NCBI GenBank assembly: GCA_937951625.1
Contig: CALFBP010000011.1
Coordinates: forward strand, 1-64,000
Origin: an uncultured Thermoguttaceae bacterium
Lineage (GTDB): Bacteria; Planctomycetota; Planctomycetia; Pirellulales; Thermoguttaceae
Direction of reading: 5' to 3'
DNA: 64,000 nucleotides
The notes under the pieces are model-generated. The model was not told the origin of the DNA. It ran no database searches and was given only the letters and a program-made list of their open reading frames with translations. Of this stretch, positions 36,455-47,496 are shown in pieces; position 1 is the first letter of the stretch; the number at the start of each line of letters is the position of its first letter. Both the position numbers and the translations under genes were made by a program.

Positions 36455-37112
36455 GGATGGAATACGGTTCACTCCGATTTGGCCTTCTCGGCCTCCGTGG
36501 TCGCGTGCGAACCATCGCTCCGAGGCAACCAGATAAGTTTCTACTCTACGCTCGGAAAAGGCGGTGGTCAACCGGCCGAGGGATTCGTTCCAATCATGCC
36601 CGGATATGAGCGCTTGGCGATACCGTCGCGAAGCCGAATAGTCCCGACTCGCAACCGCGCATTCCCGACGATTCCATGCAGCCAAGTTCCGAGGGATGTA
36701 CCGGGAACGTTTCGCCGTTCGTCGAACCCGCCGCGTGCCCCTGCCTCGCAACTCGCCTGGCAAGGCGACAATACCGGCGATCCCCCGCTGGCTCGCAGTG
36801 CTCGCCGAAAATGCGGGGCCTAGAAAGGATGTGCCCATCAACAACGAGGATCCGTTCGATGCCAAGGGGGTTTTGATTCTCCCCTAAACGGACTAATCGA
36901 TTTTTAGTACCCCTCGGTTGGACACCTCCTTCAGCTCAGCTTGGGCGTTAAAGTCTGCCCGATCCGCTCGAACCATGTAATTCCAATCGCGTCTTCAGCC
37001 GGTTTTTACCGATGAAAGACTCAGGCGGTCGTAGAGCGTATTTCAGGAGTTTGTCTGAGTCGCTCTTCGAGCAAGGGTGACGTTTCCGTTCATCCCCCAA
37101 AGTGGTACTCGT
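36455..37112. other. Divergent intergenic region, no gene seen
   Basis: About 660 bases between hisF (minus) and the WD40 gene (plus). No recognisable protein or RNA was found; frames on both strands overlap without ribosome-binding sites. A CACCTCCTT run near 36924-36935 resembles a 16S rRNA 3' end only by chance. Confidence 0.45.
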
Positions 37113-38135
37113 ATGCGAACAGACCTGAGCCACGCTCGCTTGTTGATTGGTACGATGCTTGTGCTGGTCCATAGCGAGTTGGCGTTGGCGGAATCGGTTT
37201 TGGAGGTGGCGCCGAGCCAAGTCATCGAGTTCGGGCCTTGGACGGGCGAGGAAAAGGCGCCCGTGCTTTCCAGCTTGGCCTTGGATCCGCAAGGGCGATT
37301 GCTGGTCACGGCGGGCGACGATCACCTGGCGCGGCTTTGGGATGCTCGGGCCGGGCAGTTGGTGCGGAGTCTAATAGGCCACCAGGATTGGGTCCGCGCC
37401 GCGGCCTTCAATTCCAGCGGGACAATGGTGGCCACGGCAGGCAATGATCGCACGATCTTCCTCTGGGATTTGACCGGCAGCCGGCCACCCAAGGCCCTGA
37501 AGGAACATGTCGATGGCATCTGCGCGGTGGCCTTCAGTCCGGACAACAGCTTGTTGGCGGCCGGGGGATTCGATAGCCGGGTGCGGGTGTATGAGGCATC
37601 CACCGGGAAGCTCCTTTTCGCCTTGACCACGCCCGGTAGCGACATCCGCTCCCTGGCCTTCTCGCCCGACGCCAAGTTCCTCGCGGCGGCAGGCCGAAGC
37701 GACTCCGTTCGCATATGGGATACCAACAACGGCCGCACGGTGTACGATCTTGCGGGTCACCGCTTGCGGGTCAATGCCCTGGCTTTTTCACCAGACGGCG
37801 CCCAGTTGGCCTCCGCCGGTGATGAACGCCTCATTCGCGTCTGGGACATGACCAACGGCAGCCTAAAGCTCGTGCTTGGCCCACGGCCGGGTAAGATTCT
37901 GAGCCTGACGTACTGCGGGCAGGAACGCTTGGCTGCTGGTTCCAGCGACAATCTGGTTCGTCTTTGGGACCTCCGATCGGCAAAGGACGTGGCCCGGCTC
38001 GTTGGCCATACTGGATCGGTGAGCACTCTCGTCTGGGATGAGGCGGCGGGCGTTTTGATTTCCGGAAGTTTCGATACCACCGTCAGAATCTGGCAGGTGA
38101 AAAAGTTGGGAGCATCCACAATCTCGCAGCGGTAA
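37113..38135 (+). CDS. Exported WD40-repeat beta-propeller
   Basis: About 340 residues from the ATG at 37113, with an N-terminal signal-like helix (ARLLIGTMLVLVHSELALA). The rest is about seven WD40 repeats with the usual LASAGDD.LIRVWD ending pattern: LARLWDARAGQLVRSLIGHQ, RTIFLWDLTGS, DSVRIWDTNNGRTVYDLAGH, RLIRVWDMTNGS, NLVRLWDLRSAKDVARLVGH and TTVRIWQVKK. It forms a closed propeller for protein contacts, probably outside the cytoplasm. A GTG at 37077 would give a longer start. The SdrD-B surface-protein gene follows 103 bases later. Confidence 0.85.
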   Translation: MRTDLSHARLLIGTMLVLVHSELALAESVLEVAPSQVIEFGPWTGEEKAPVLSSLALDPQGRLLVTAGDDHLARLWDARAGQLVRSLIGHQDWVRAAAFNSSGTMVATAGNDRTIFLWDLTGSRPPKALKEHVDGICAVAFSPDNSLLAAGGFDSRVRVYEASTGKLLFALTTPGSDIRSLAFSPDAKFLAAAGRSDSVRIWDTNNGRTVYDLAGHRLRVNALAFSPDGAQLASAGDERLIRVWDMTNGSLKLVLGPRPGKILSLTYCGQERLAAGSSDNLVRLWDLRSAKDVARLVGHTGSVSTLVWDEAAGVLISGSFDTTVRIWQVKKLGASTISQR

Positions 38136-38238
38136 GGGCGTCTCACGAATCCAAACGCCTCGGGGTGGAACATGAAAGCGTAAAGGCTCGGTGGCCGAGC
38201 ACGGGCCGCGTCGCTCACATGCCCCCAAGGGAAATCAA

Positions 38239-41200
38239 ATGAGAGGGACACGGAGGTTGTCAGTGGGCTTGTTCAGTCGATTGCACGCATGGCGCCGCGC
38301 CTGGCGGCGTTCCCGTCCGGAGGCCGTCCCGGCACGCTCGCCCGCACTCGGACCTCGTGCTTGCCGTTTCGAGGAAATGGAGCCTCGCCAATACCTGTCG
38401 GCCTCGCCCATCCAGATCGGGTCCGTGTACTACGAGGACGCGACCCAAGACGACCGCCTGGGCGATACGATCCAGATCACCTGGTCCGGCGGAGCGCCCG
38501 GCACCCAACTGACGGATTTGGTGATCGACACCGATAAACGGGGCGACGGGCTGACGATCGGCGATTGCCTCTTCGATGTCGCCCCTGGTGGGCTGGGGGC
38601 CTTCGGCCATCAGCCGCTGCGAATCGTCAGCCAAGAGGGGATCGACCTCGTGGAGTATTCGGTCGTTGACGGAGGCACCCGGCTCGCGTTTCGATTCAGC
38701 GGCTTTGACCCCGGCGAGCGGCTGGTCTTCACGATCGACGTGGATGAAATGGGCTTTCTCGGCCCCAACGCCGTGGCCGAAGGAAACGAATGGGAAGGCA
38801 CCAAGCTCATCGCGACCTTCACCGCCCCCCATTTTGAGCCGGCGACGGGCGGCGACGTGTACCTGGACTTCTACGACGCCAAGCTGAGGGCGTCGGGCCT
38901 GGCGTTGCCTCCAGACGATTACGTCCCGCCGAACACCAGTCCCTCGCCTGTGTTCACCGCCGGGGCCATTTTTTCGCTCCAGCAGCGGCCCCTGCCCATC
39001 ACCTTGTCCGGCACGGTCTTCGAGGACTTCAATGGAAACAACGTGCAAGATAGCGGCGACCCTGGCATCGCCGGCGTGCCGCTGACGCTCTATTTCCTGC
39101 AAGGCTCGCAATTCATCGCCACGGGATTGACCGCGGTGACGGACGCGAACGGGTTCTATCGTTTCGACGGGCTGTTGCCGGGCACGTACCGCGTGGTCGA
39201 GACGCAGCCGAACGGTTACTTGAGCGTCGGCGCTCGCCCTGGGACCGTAGCTGGCGTGACCCGAGGCGTGGTCGCCGACGTGAACACGCTGAGCGACATC
39301 GTTCTCCAAGGCGGCGACGACAGCCTGCATAACGATTTCGCCGAGGCCCGACCAGCCAGCATCTCCGGCCACGTCTACGCCGACGACAACCGCAATGGAT
39401 TGAGGGACCCCGGCGAGACGCCCATCGGCAACGTCCGGTTGACGCTCCTGGATGCCCAAGGCAATCCCACCGCGAACACCGCGACCACGGACGCCAACGG
39501 CTTCTATCTCTTCACCGATTTGCTGCCCGGCGTCTACGGTGTTGCCGAGACGCAGCCGGAGGGCTACTTCGACGGCATCGACCGGCCGGGCACCGCCGGG
39601 GGAACGGCGCTGGCCGATGGCGACCAGATCACCGGCGCCGTGCTTCGCTCGGGAACCAAGGCCCTGGACTACGATTTCGGCGAGATTCGGCCAGCAAGGC
39701 TCGGCGGCCGGGTCTATTTGGACCTGAACAACAACGGCGTGTTCGACAACGCCGAAAAACCGCTGCCCGGCGCGACGGTGTATCTGCTGGACGCCTCAGG
39801 AATCCGCATCGCCGCCACCGTCACCGACAGCCAAGGGAATTATTGGTTCGAAAAGCTCATGCCTGGCGTGTTCGGGCTGGAAGAGGTCCAGCCGTCGGGT
39901 TATCTCGACGGCAAGGACTCGCTGGGAACCGTCGGCGGCACGCTGGACGGCAACGATCGGATGAAGGACATCCGCCTCGACCCCGGCGTCAGCGGCGAGC
40001 GCTACGATTTTGGGGAGCTGCTGCCGGCCACCATTTCGGGCTATGTCTTTGTCGATCTTCCCGTCGTGACCTATGAGGAGGGAACACCCCCGCCCGACCC
40101 GATCGAATTGCTCCGAACCCGCGACGGCGTGTTCGGACCCGAGGATAAACCACTCGCCGGCGTGGTGATTCGTTTGGGCGACGCGAACGGAGTGCCCGTG
40201 CTGGACGAAAGCGGCCAACCGATCACGACGGTCACGCGATCTGACGGCTACTACGAATTCACCAATTTGCTGCCCGGCGTCTACACGGTCATCGAGACGC
40301 ATCCCGAGGGATACATCGACGGCCTTAACACCGTGGGCACGAAGGGCGGCTTCGCTATTAATGCGCTTTCGATCCTGGAAGAACCAGGGATTCTGGTGGG
40401 GCTGGCCCTGGATGCTTCGGAGCAGGCGATCGTGAGGATCGTGTTGCAGGCCGGGGATGTGGGGCAGCATTACAATTTCAGCGAGCTGTTGGTGGAGGCG
40501 ATCCCAGCCCCGCCCCCGCAGCCTAAACCGCCGCAACCACCGGTAACACCGCCGAGCCCTCCACCTTTCCAGCCACCGCTTCAACCGCCAAGCCAACCGT
40601 ATTTCCCGGAGCCCTTGCCGCCGCTGGCGTTCTTCGGCGCTGGCGTGGGGAGCCGGGAACTAGTATCCCTGGGCGGAGGCGGCGGATGGGAAGAGGATTA
40701 CACTTGGCATTTGAGCGTGATCAACGCCGGTCGGCCGCGTCAGGACGTGCAGAAACGCGACCTTGTGGCCGTGGCGGAGGAAAGCCCCCTGTTCAGTCCC
40801 GTGTCGTGGAGCGGCACGGACCTTGGCGGCGGTCAATGGCTGTTGGCCGATCCGCAAGGTAACGTGGCGATTCGCTACATCTTCGGCTTGTACGACGCAA
40901 TCCCGGTGGTCGGCGATTGGAACGGCGAGGGCGTTTCCAAAATCGGGGTCTTCTACGACGGTTTCTGGTTCTTGGACCTGAACGGCGATGGACGTTGGGA
41001 CAAAGAAGACCTCTGGGCCCGTCTGGGGCAACTGGGTGACCGCCCCGTCGCCGGCGACTGGGACGGCGATGGCAAGACCGACATTGGCATCTTCGGCCCG
41101 GCCTGGCACGGCGACCGACGGGCCATTGCCGCTGAACCAGGGTTGCCGGACGTCGCCAATCGCACGGCCGCGGAGGTTAGGGCCCGATACAAGAACATCC

Positions 41201-41742
41201 CGCCCGACCCGGATCAAGCCACCTCCGGCTGGCGCTCGTTGAAGCGCACCGCTTATGGAAAATTCCGCCGGGACCTGATCGACCACGTCTTCCGTTATGG
41301 CGACCAAAAATTCGTTCCTTTGGCCGGAGACTGGAATGGCGATGGGGTGACGAACATCGGCATTTTCCACGAAGGCAAATGGTACTTGGATGCAGATGGC
41401 GATGGCCGCTGGTCGGCGAGTGACGTGGAAATCACTCTGGGCCAACCCGGCGACCTGCCCGTGGTGGGCGATTGGAATGGCGATGGTCGGACCAAGCTGG
41501 GTGTCTACCGCAACGGAGTCTGGCTGTTGGACACCAACGGCGACCAGATTCTCGATGCCCGAGACCGCGTCTTCCAACTGGGCGAACCGGGCGATGTGCC
41601 GGTGACAGGCGATTGGAACGGCGACGGAATCACCGAGATCGGCGTGTACCGCCCAGGCTCTCCCGCCGCAACCCGTCAGGCTTCAACCCCGACCTCGCCC
41701 CACCAGGCGTCCCAGGCCGCCGAGCCGATGTTGAAGCGTTAA
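38239..41742 (+). CDS. Large surface protein with SdrD-B-like repeats and FG-GAP-type C-terminus
   Basis: About 1167 residues. The N-terminus carries a basic stretch and the planctomycete motif FEEMEPRQYLSAS (about residues 44-56), which marks exported proteins. A beta-rich domain follows (to about 250), then four SdrD-B/Cna-B-like repeats of about 115 residues, each beginning with GxVxxDxNxNGxxDxxExPxxGVxLxL and holding a GFYxFxxLLPGxYxVxExQPxGY core. A proline-rich hinge lies at about 757-800 (nt 40501-40640). The last 300 residues hold FG-GAP/VCBS-like repeats: VVGDWNGEGVSKIGVFYDGFW, AGDWDGDGKTDIGIF and GDWNGDGRTKLGVYRNG, which bind calcium. The start has AAGGGA upstream. It is likely a cell-surface adhesin or matrix protein. 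Confidence 0.88.
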   Translation: MRGTRRLSVGLFSRLHAWRRAWRRSRPEAVPARSPALGPRACRFEEMEPRQYLSASPIQIGSVYYEDATQDDRLGDTIQITWSGGAPGTQLTDLVIDTDKRGDGLTIGDCLFDVAPGGLGAFGHQPLRIVSQEGIDLVEYSVVDGGTRLAFRFSGFDPGERLVFTIDVDEMGFLGPNAVAEGNEWEGTKLIATFTAPHFEPATGGDVYLDFYDAKLRASGLALPPDDYVPPNTSPSPVFTAGAIFSLQQRPLPITLSGTVFEDFNGNNVQDSGDPGIAGVPLTLYFLQGSQFIATGLTAVTDANGFYRFDGLLPGTYRVVETQPNGYLSVGARPGTVAGVTRGVVADVNTLSDIVLQGGDDSLHNDFAEARPASISGHVYADDNRNGLRDPGETPIGNVRLTLLDAQGNPTANTATTDANGFYLFTDLLPGVYGVAETQPEGYFDGIDRPGTAGGTALADGDQITGAVLRSGTKALDYDFGEIRPARLGGRVYLDLNNNGVFDNAEKPLPGATVYLLDASGIRIAATVTDSQGNYWFEKLMPGVFGLEEVQPSGYLDGKDSLGTVGGTLDGNDRMKDIRLDPGVSGERYDFGELLPATISGYVFVDLPVVTYEEGTPPPDPIELLRTRDGVFGPEDKPLAGVVIRLGDANGVPVLDESGQPITTVTRSDGYYEFTNLLPGVYTVIETHPEGYIDGLNTVGTKGGFAINALSILEEPGILVGLALDASEQAIVRIVLQAGDVGQHYNFSELLVEAIPAPPPQPKPPQPPVTPPSPPPFQPPLQPPSQPYFPEPLPPLAFFGAGVGSRELVSLGGGGGWEEDYTWHLSVINAGRPRQDVQKRDLVAVAEESPLFSPVSWSGTDLGGGQWLLADPQGNVAIRYIFGLYDAIPVVGDWNGEGVSKIGVFYDGFWFLDLNGDGRWDKEDLWARLGQLGDRPVAGDWDGDGKTDIGIFGPAWHGDRRAIAAEPGLPDVANRTAAEVRARYKNIPPDPDQATSGWRSLKRTAYGKFRRDLIDHVFRYGDQKFVPLAGDWNGDGVTNIGIFHEGKWYLDADGDGRWSASDVEITLGQPGDLPVVGDWNGDGRTKLGVYRNGVWLLDTNGDQILDARDRVFQLGEPGDVPVTGDWNGDGITEIGVYRPGSPAATRQASTPTSPHQASQAAEPMLKR

Positions 41743-41871
41743 TTGTAGGATCGCCCCAGCCTTCCCCTTCGCAGTGCTACGATCAAGGCGTCCCTACCGG
41801 GATTCGCGCGGATCACGCGGTGCCCGAATTATAGAAGCAAGACCCGCGCTTCCCGCCCAACCGTCGCAGCC

Positions 41872-42723
41872 TCAAAGTTCGCGTCTCCAGCGCACGACCA
41901 CTCCACTTGGCAGGGCCCGGCCGCTCGCCGTGTCAAGCGTCATGATGCCGGACGAAAACGTGCCGTTTGTGGATTCGGGGAAGGCGTCGCGGAGCATGGC
42001 CTCTAGTCGCGGCGGATCATAGCCTGGCGTGTGGCAAGTCAACAGAATGCAACGACACTGCCCCGCGGTCAGCGTACCGCATAACGCCAGCAGCCGCGGC
42101 AGGTCGCGGCTGAGCCTCCAGACCTCGCCGCGCGGGCCGTGACCGTAGCTCGGGGGATCGAGGATCACGGCGTCGTAGCGGCTGCCGCGGCGGGTCTCGC
42201 GGCGTACGAATTTCATGGCGTCTTCGGCGATCCAACGGATGGGAGCCGCGGCCAGGCCGGAAAGCTCCGCATTGCGCTGGGCCCAGGCGACCACGTTTCG
42301 GGCGGCGTCGACGTGGGTGACTTCAGCACCGGCCGCAGCGCTTGCCAAGGTACTCCCACCGGTGTAGCCGAAAAGGTTCAGCACCCGAACCGGCCCTTTT
42401 TCCTTACCCAAAAGATCAACCAGCCAGTTCCAATTGGCAAACTGCTCGGGAAACAGGCCGACATGGCCGGACTCGGCCCGCTTCAGCTCAAAAACCGCAT
42501 GCCCATGCCGCACGGTCCATCGCTGCGGCAGGTCGCCGCGGACCTCCCAATGGCCCGCGTTCGCGGTCTCGCCGCAATACCGAGCGTCGGCAGTGGACCA
42601 GAGGCTTGGTCGCGTCGGCCGGGCATCTTCGGCGGTGGGGCACGGCCGATCCAATCGCAACTGCCCGAATTGCTCCAGCTTGCGACCCGCCCCGAAGTCC
42701 AAAAGCTCGTAGTCATGAGACAT
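41872..42723 (-). CDS. RlmI-like SAM-dependent RNA methyltransferase
   Basis: A 283-residue class I methyltransferase. SAM-binding motif I is RVLNLFGYTGGSTLAS, motif II has the acidic THVDAARNVVAWAQ, and the catalytic-type motif is VILDPPSYGHGPRGEVW. GHVGLFPEQFANWNW and the overall order match the RlmI/RlmK group, which modifies 23S rRNA bases. The N-terminal PUA domain of RlmI is absent, so this short form may have a different RNA target; I therefore give no gene name. It appears as a single gene convergent with the surface-protein gene. Confidence 0.8.
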   Translation of the reverse strand: MSHDYELLDFGAGRKLEQFGQLRLDRPCPTAEDARPTRPSLWSTADARYCGETANAGHWEVRGDLPQRWTVRHGHAVFELKRAESGHVGLFPEQFANWNWLVDLLGKEKGPVRVLNLFGYTGGSTLASAAAGAEVTHVDAARNVVAWAQRNAELSGLAAAPIRWIAEDAMKFVRRETRRGSRYDAVILDPPSYGHGPRGEVWRLSRDLPRLLALCGTLTAGQCRCILLTCHTPGYDPPRLEAMLRDAFPESTNGTFSSGIMTLDTASGRALPSGVVVRWRREL

Positions 42724-42844
42724 GGCATGCCTTTTAGGCTCCAGCCACGACGGAGCGCGGCCCTCACCACCCTGACATGGGCTTCAGCCGCAACGCAGGG
42801 AGAGATCGGCCGTTTGGATCGAGGCATTGGTGGCCCCCGCCGAC

Positions 42845-42902
42845 AGAATGACCCCGCGGGGGCGGGCCATCGCGCCAGCCCGCCCCTTCATTCTGGCGAC
42901 AG
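42845..42902. repeat. Inverted repeat between gap and the methyltransferase gene
   Basis: An imperfect inverted repeat (GACAGAATGA plus GGGGCGGGC against GCCCGCCCC plus TCATTCTGGC) with a short loop around CATCGCGCCA lies about 95 bases past the GAPDH stop. It could help end the GAPDH transcript, but no T-tract follows, so the role is uncertain. Confidence 0.45.
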
Positions 42903-42993
42903 TTAGCACCCACCAAGCCTGGCGATTTCACCACCGATCGGGAGAGCCAAGACATGCCGAGGCGATTGTCTCGCGAGTCCCGCTTGCTGACGA

Positions 42994-44580
<1,587 letters not shown>

Positions 44581-45768
44581 ATGAAGTCCACAATCCTTCT
44601 CTGCCTACTCCTATCCACCGCGGCCGCTGCCCATGCCCAAGCTCCGCCATCACGGGCAGAGGCGGCCGAGGAACTCTTGAAGAAGTTTCGGCAAGCAGAT
44701 GCCGACGGCGACGGTATGATTTCAACCGAGGAGGCGAAGACGATTCCCTTGTCCATGCGGCTTTTTGACGTTGCCGATGCGGATCGTGACGGGAAGTTGT
44801 CGCAGGCAGAGCTTCGGGCCGGGCTCCAGAAGGTGCTCGCCCGCCAAGATCGGCCATCACGTCCGCTTCCCTCGCCGCCTGCTGGCGTCGAGCAAGCGGT
44901 GCAAACGCTCTCGATCGACGGTCGCGAGCGGTCCTTTATTGTGCAAGTCCCCAAGGGCGGCAAGGGCAACTTGCCCGTGGTATTCATATTTCATGGCGGC
45001 GGCGGTCGCGCGGAAAACATGCTGGGGAGCGCGAACTTCGGGCCGTTGGCGGCGCGGGAAAGTTTCCTCGCCGTCTATCCGAGCGCGTGGAAAGGCAATT
45101 GGAACGATGGACGCCACGGCGCCCGGATCGCTTCCCAACAGGAAGGCGTGGACGATGTGAAGTTCATTCGCGCCATCGTCGAGGAAGTCGCCAAGCGTCA
45201 CCCCGTCGACCGCTCGCGGATCTTCGCTACCGGAGGCTCCAACGGCGGCATTTTCTGCCACTACCTGGCCGCCAAGGCAGCCGACGTTTTCGCGGCCATC
45301 GCTCCCATCATCGGCGGCCTCGGCGAGCCGGTAGCCGCGGACTTCCAACCCAGCCACCCTATTTCTCTACTCATCATCCAGGGGGATGCCGACCCGCTGG
45401 TGCCTATTGGCGGCGGTCCCATCGGCCGCAGCGACCGCCGCGGGCGGATCATCTCCACTGAAGAGACGCTGAAACTTTACTTGAAGCACAACGGCATCAA
45501 CGGCACGCCGACTGAGGAACTCTTGCCGGATGTCGACCCGAACGACGGCTGCCGCACGCGCGTCCGCCGCTGGCCGCCCGGTAAGGACGGTGTTAAAGTC
45601 GAGTACTGGCTGATCCAAGGCGGAGGGCATACCTTGCCCGGCAGAAACCTCCCCAAATCCCAGATCGCCGAGGAGTTGATCGGCCATACTAGCCGCGATT
45701 TCGACTTCCGCGAGGTCGTTTGGGAGTTTTTCAAGTCATGCCCCCCGCGAGCAGTCGAGAAGCGGTGA
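44581..45768 (+). CDS. Secreted esterase (PHB depolymerase/LpqC-like) with EF-hands
   Basis: A 395-residue protein with a signal peptide (residues 1-20). Two EF-hand calcium loops follow: Asp40 to Glu51 (DADGDGMISTEE) and Asp66 to Glu77 (DADRDGKLSQAE). The catalytic alpha/beta-hydrolase domain starts near residue 100: VFIFHGGGGRAENM forms the oxyanion hole, GGSNGGIFCHYLA the nucleophile elbow, LIIQGDADPLVPI the acid and GGGHTLPG the histidine. The domain matches the poly(3-hydroxybutyrate) depolymerase and feruloyl esterase family, so the substrate may be a polyester or plant-type ester. AGGAAAA precedes the ATG. It may be controlled by the divergent region with gap. Confidence 0.87.
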   Translation: MKSTILLCLLLSTAAAAHAQAPPSRAEAAEELLKKFRQADADGDGMISTEEAKTIPLSMRLFDVADADRDGKLSQAELRAGLQKVLARQDRPSRPLPSPPAGVEQAVQTLSIDGRERSFIVQVPKGGKGNLPVVFIFHGGGGRAENMLGSANFGPLAARESFLAVYPSAWKGNWNDGRHGARIASQQEGVDDVKFIRAIVEEVAKRHPVDRSRIFATGGSNGGIFCHYLAAKAADVFAAIAPIIGGLGEPVAADFQPSHPISLLIIQGDADPLVPIGGGPIGRSDRRGRIISTEETLKLYLKHNGINGTPTEELLPDVDPNDGCRTRVRRWPPGKDGVKVEYWLIQGGGHTLPGRNLPKSQIAEELIGHTSRDFDFREVVWEFFKSCPPRAVEKR

Positions 45769-45930
45769 AGCCGATCTTCCGCATTTTGGTGGCCTTTGAG
45801 GATGCGCCGGTTTGAAAACCGTTGGTCTCGGCGCGTCGGCAGCCAGACCGAACATGCGTCAACCGTTCGTCCCGAGGATCCGTCGGGCGACTGCTTAGCT
45901 AGTCCTCAGCGTGCGGCTAAGCTTGACGGC

Positions 45931-46326
45931 ATGGGAACCGAACAAGGAGGCCCTTTGGTCCCGATCCCAGACCGATTCCAGAATGCGAGCGCGTCATGGC
46001 CGCGGTGCCCCCGATGCGGCGCGCCGCGGATCACCAAGTGCCCGGCCTGTGGCACGTCAGGCACGAGCTTCCCGGCGGCGGATACGCTCGAAGGTTTGCC
46101 CCCTGTCGCAACGCCGCTGCTTTTATGCGTCCAATGCGACGAGCCTTTTTCGGCCGAGTACGCAGGCACTTGCGAGTGGTGCGGATACGAATTCCCGAAC
46201 GGCTTTCGCATCGAGCGACCTCTCGAACCCGAACGCCTGCCGCCCCCGCTGCTCGTCTTGGCGGGGATCGCGCTGGCGGTCGTGATCGGCTTGATCGTGT
46301 ATTTTGCGATGATACTGTCACATTAG
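45931..46326 (+). CDS. Zinc-ribbon protein with C-terminal membrane anchor
   Basis: A 131-residue protein from the ATG at 45931. It has four CXXC pairs (CPRC, CPAC, CVQC and CEWC), making two zinc ribbons, then a Pro-rich linker and one C-terminal transmembrane helix (LLVLAGIALAVVIGLIVYFAMIL). The layout resembles small planctomycete zinc-ribbon membrane proteins that may tether complexes or act in envelope biogenesis. The frame is open back to 45796, but the shorter start is preferred because the conserved-looking part begins there. No function can be assigned. Confidence 0.65.
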   Translation: MGTEQGGPLVPIPDRFQNASASWPRCPRCGAPRITKCPACGTSGTSFPAADTLEGLPPVATPLLLCVQCDEPFSAEYAGTCEWCGYEFPNGFRIERPLEPERLPPPLLVLAGIALAVVIGLIVYFAMILSH

Positions 46327-47496
46327 GGCAGCCGAAGCGCGGGTCCGCGGGTGCCACACAACATCGTTAGCCCTGAGGATCGCAAAAAGCGGTTTTTATG
46401 CGACAGGCAATTTCGCCTGAGTGCGTTTCTGCTTGAAGTTACGAACGAGACGCACTCTCGGGAAAGGAGGCCGGAAATGTCGCATCAAGACCATGAATCG
46501 CAAAGGCACGCCGCTTCGTGTCTGGAGGATTTGCAAAAGGCCGTGGCTTGGCTCTTTGACCGGGGCTAAAGGCCAAAGTTCGTTTCCGGAGGGACAGCCG
46601 CTGGCTTCCCTGGACGTTAGCCGCCCAAGCGTCCAAGCCACCTGTTGCAAGAGTCCCTGAGCGATCGCCAGGCACGAAAAGAGAAAACCAGTCGCGACTA
46701 CCCACCCCAGAAACAAGCCAAGCCCCCGGGCACCCCGACGATCGTGAACGCAACCCGATCCCGAATCAACCAAGCCCGACAACTCAAAACCGTCCAACGA
46801 AGGTTAACGGCGTCGGATGCCTCGGCCCAAGCTTCCACGTTTGGAACGCGCCGTGCCTGTTGAAACAGAACCACGCCTCGGCGCCACGCCCAAGCCGAGC
46901 CCGACGACAAGCCCCACGCCGATTCGAGTCAGCGAGAAACTTCCGCTGGAGTCGTGAAATCGGCTGGGGACTTGCGTCGTTTCCAAGTTCCGATCCATCC
47001 TGGGGGTGAAAGCCAACATATCGCCGGAGGCCATGGTAGACGTCCCTTCGTTTGCGGGGTTCTTCAGCGAACTACGGCAAATCATCAGCGCTTTGGGGCC
47101 CGAGGGTCGATCACTGTGGATTGAGCCCCCGCATCGCGAGCCCATACTGATACCGAGTCTTCCGATGAGTTTTCCGCACCCTGTGCGGGTGGGTTTTAGC
47201 AGTCAGGAAGGCGATCCTCTTTGGGCCACAGCTCCGGCGGGTGTTAAGCCTTTCACAGGACGCGTTGTGTCCCGTCCGCGTCGAGTTGAGTGCTGCCTAA
47301 AGGGACGCGGTCCTTCGCGTCCGCGTGCATGTTTGCCGATCTTTGGCCTCGAGGGAGCGTGGCCTCCCAGCGTTCATTTGGGATGCAGCCCAAGGCCGCG
47401 AGGTCCCTTTCTTAAGTGCTCAAAGTCTGCTCCTGATTCGGTGTGCAAGCGGCGGGGGGCTTGTGGGGTGGGCCGCAAGTCGGATGAGGCGATGGG
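46327..47496. other. Gene-poor region of about 1.2 kb
   Basis: Only the 30-codon frame at 46477 has a good ribosome-binding site. Longer frames on either strand lack domains and start signals. A hairpin CCGCAC/GTGCGG followed by GGTTTT sits near 47177-47198. This is the region downstream of the SecA-like gene and may hold an unrecognised RNA. Confidence 0.45.
46477..46569 (+). CDS. Possible 30-residue small protein
   Basis: The ATG at 46477 is preceded by AAAGGAGG at ideal spacing. It encodes a short, charged peptide with one helix-like stretch (ASCLEDLQKAVAWLFDRG). A small protein or a leader peptide is possible, but the length and lack of relatives mean chance cannot be excluded. Confidence 0.3.
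   Translation: MSHQDHESQRHAASCLEDLQKAVAWLFDRG

Noticed and set aside
36455-36865. N-terminal extension of HisF
   Set aside because: The frame is open upstream of 36454 but the added residues are not like HisF, and the TIM-barrel start [13 protein letters not shown] fits the family exactly.
36924-36940. Sequence resembling the 16S rRNA 3' end (CACCTCCTT)
   Set aside because: Only nine bases match and there is no rRNA upstream, so it is chance.
46804-47145. Minus-strand frame with a Gly/Val-rich hydrophobic run
   Set aside because: The hydrophobic piece looks like a membrane helix but the rest is Arg/Ser-rich and no start signal is present.
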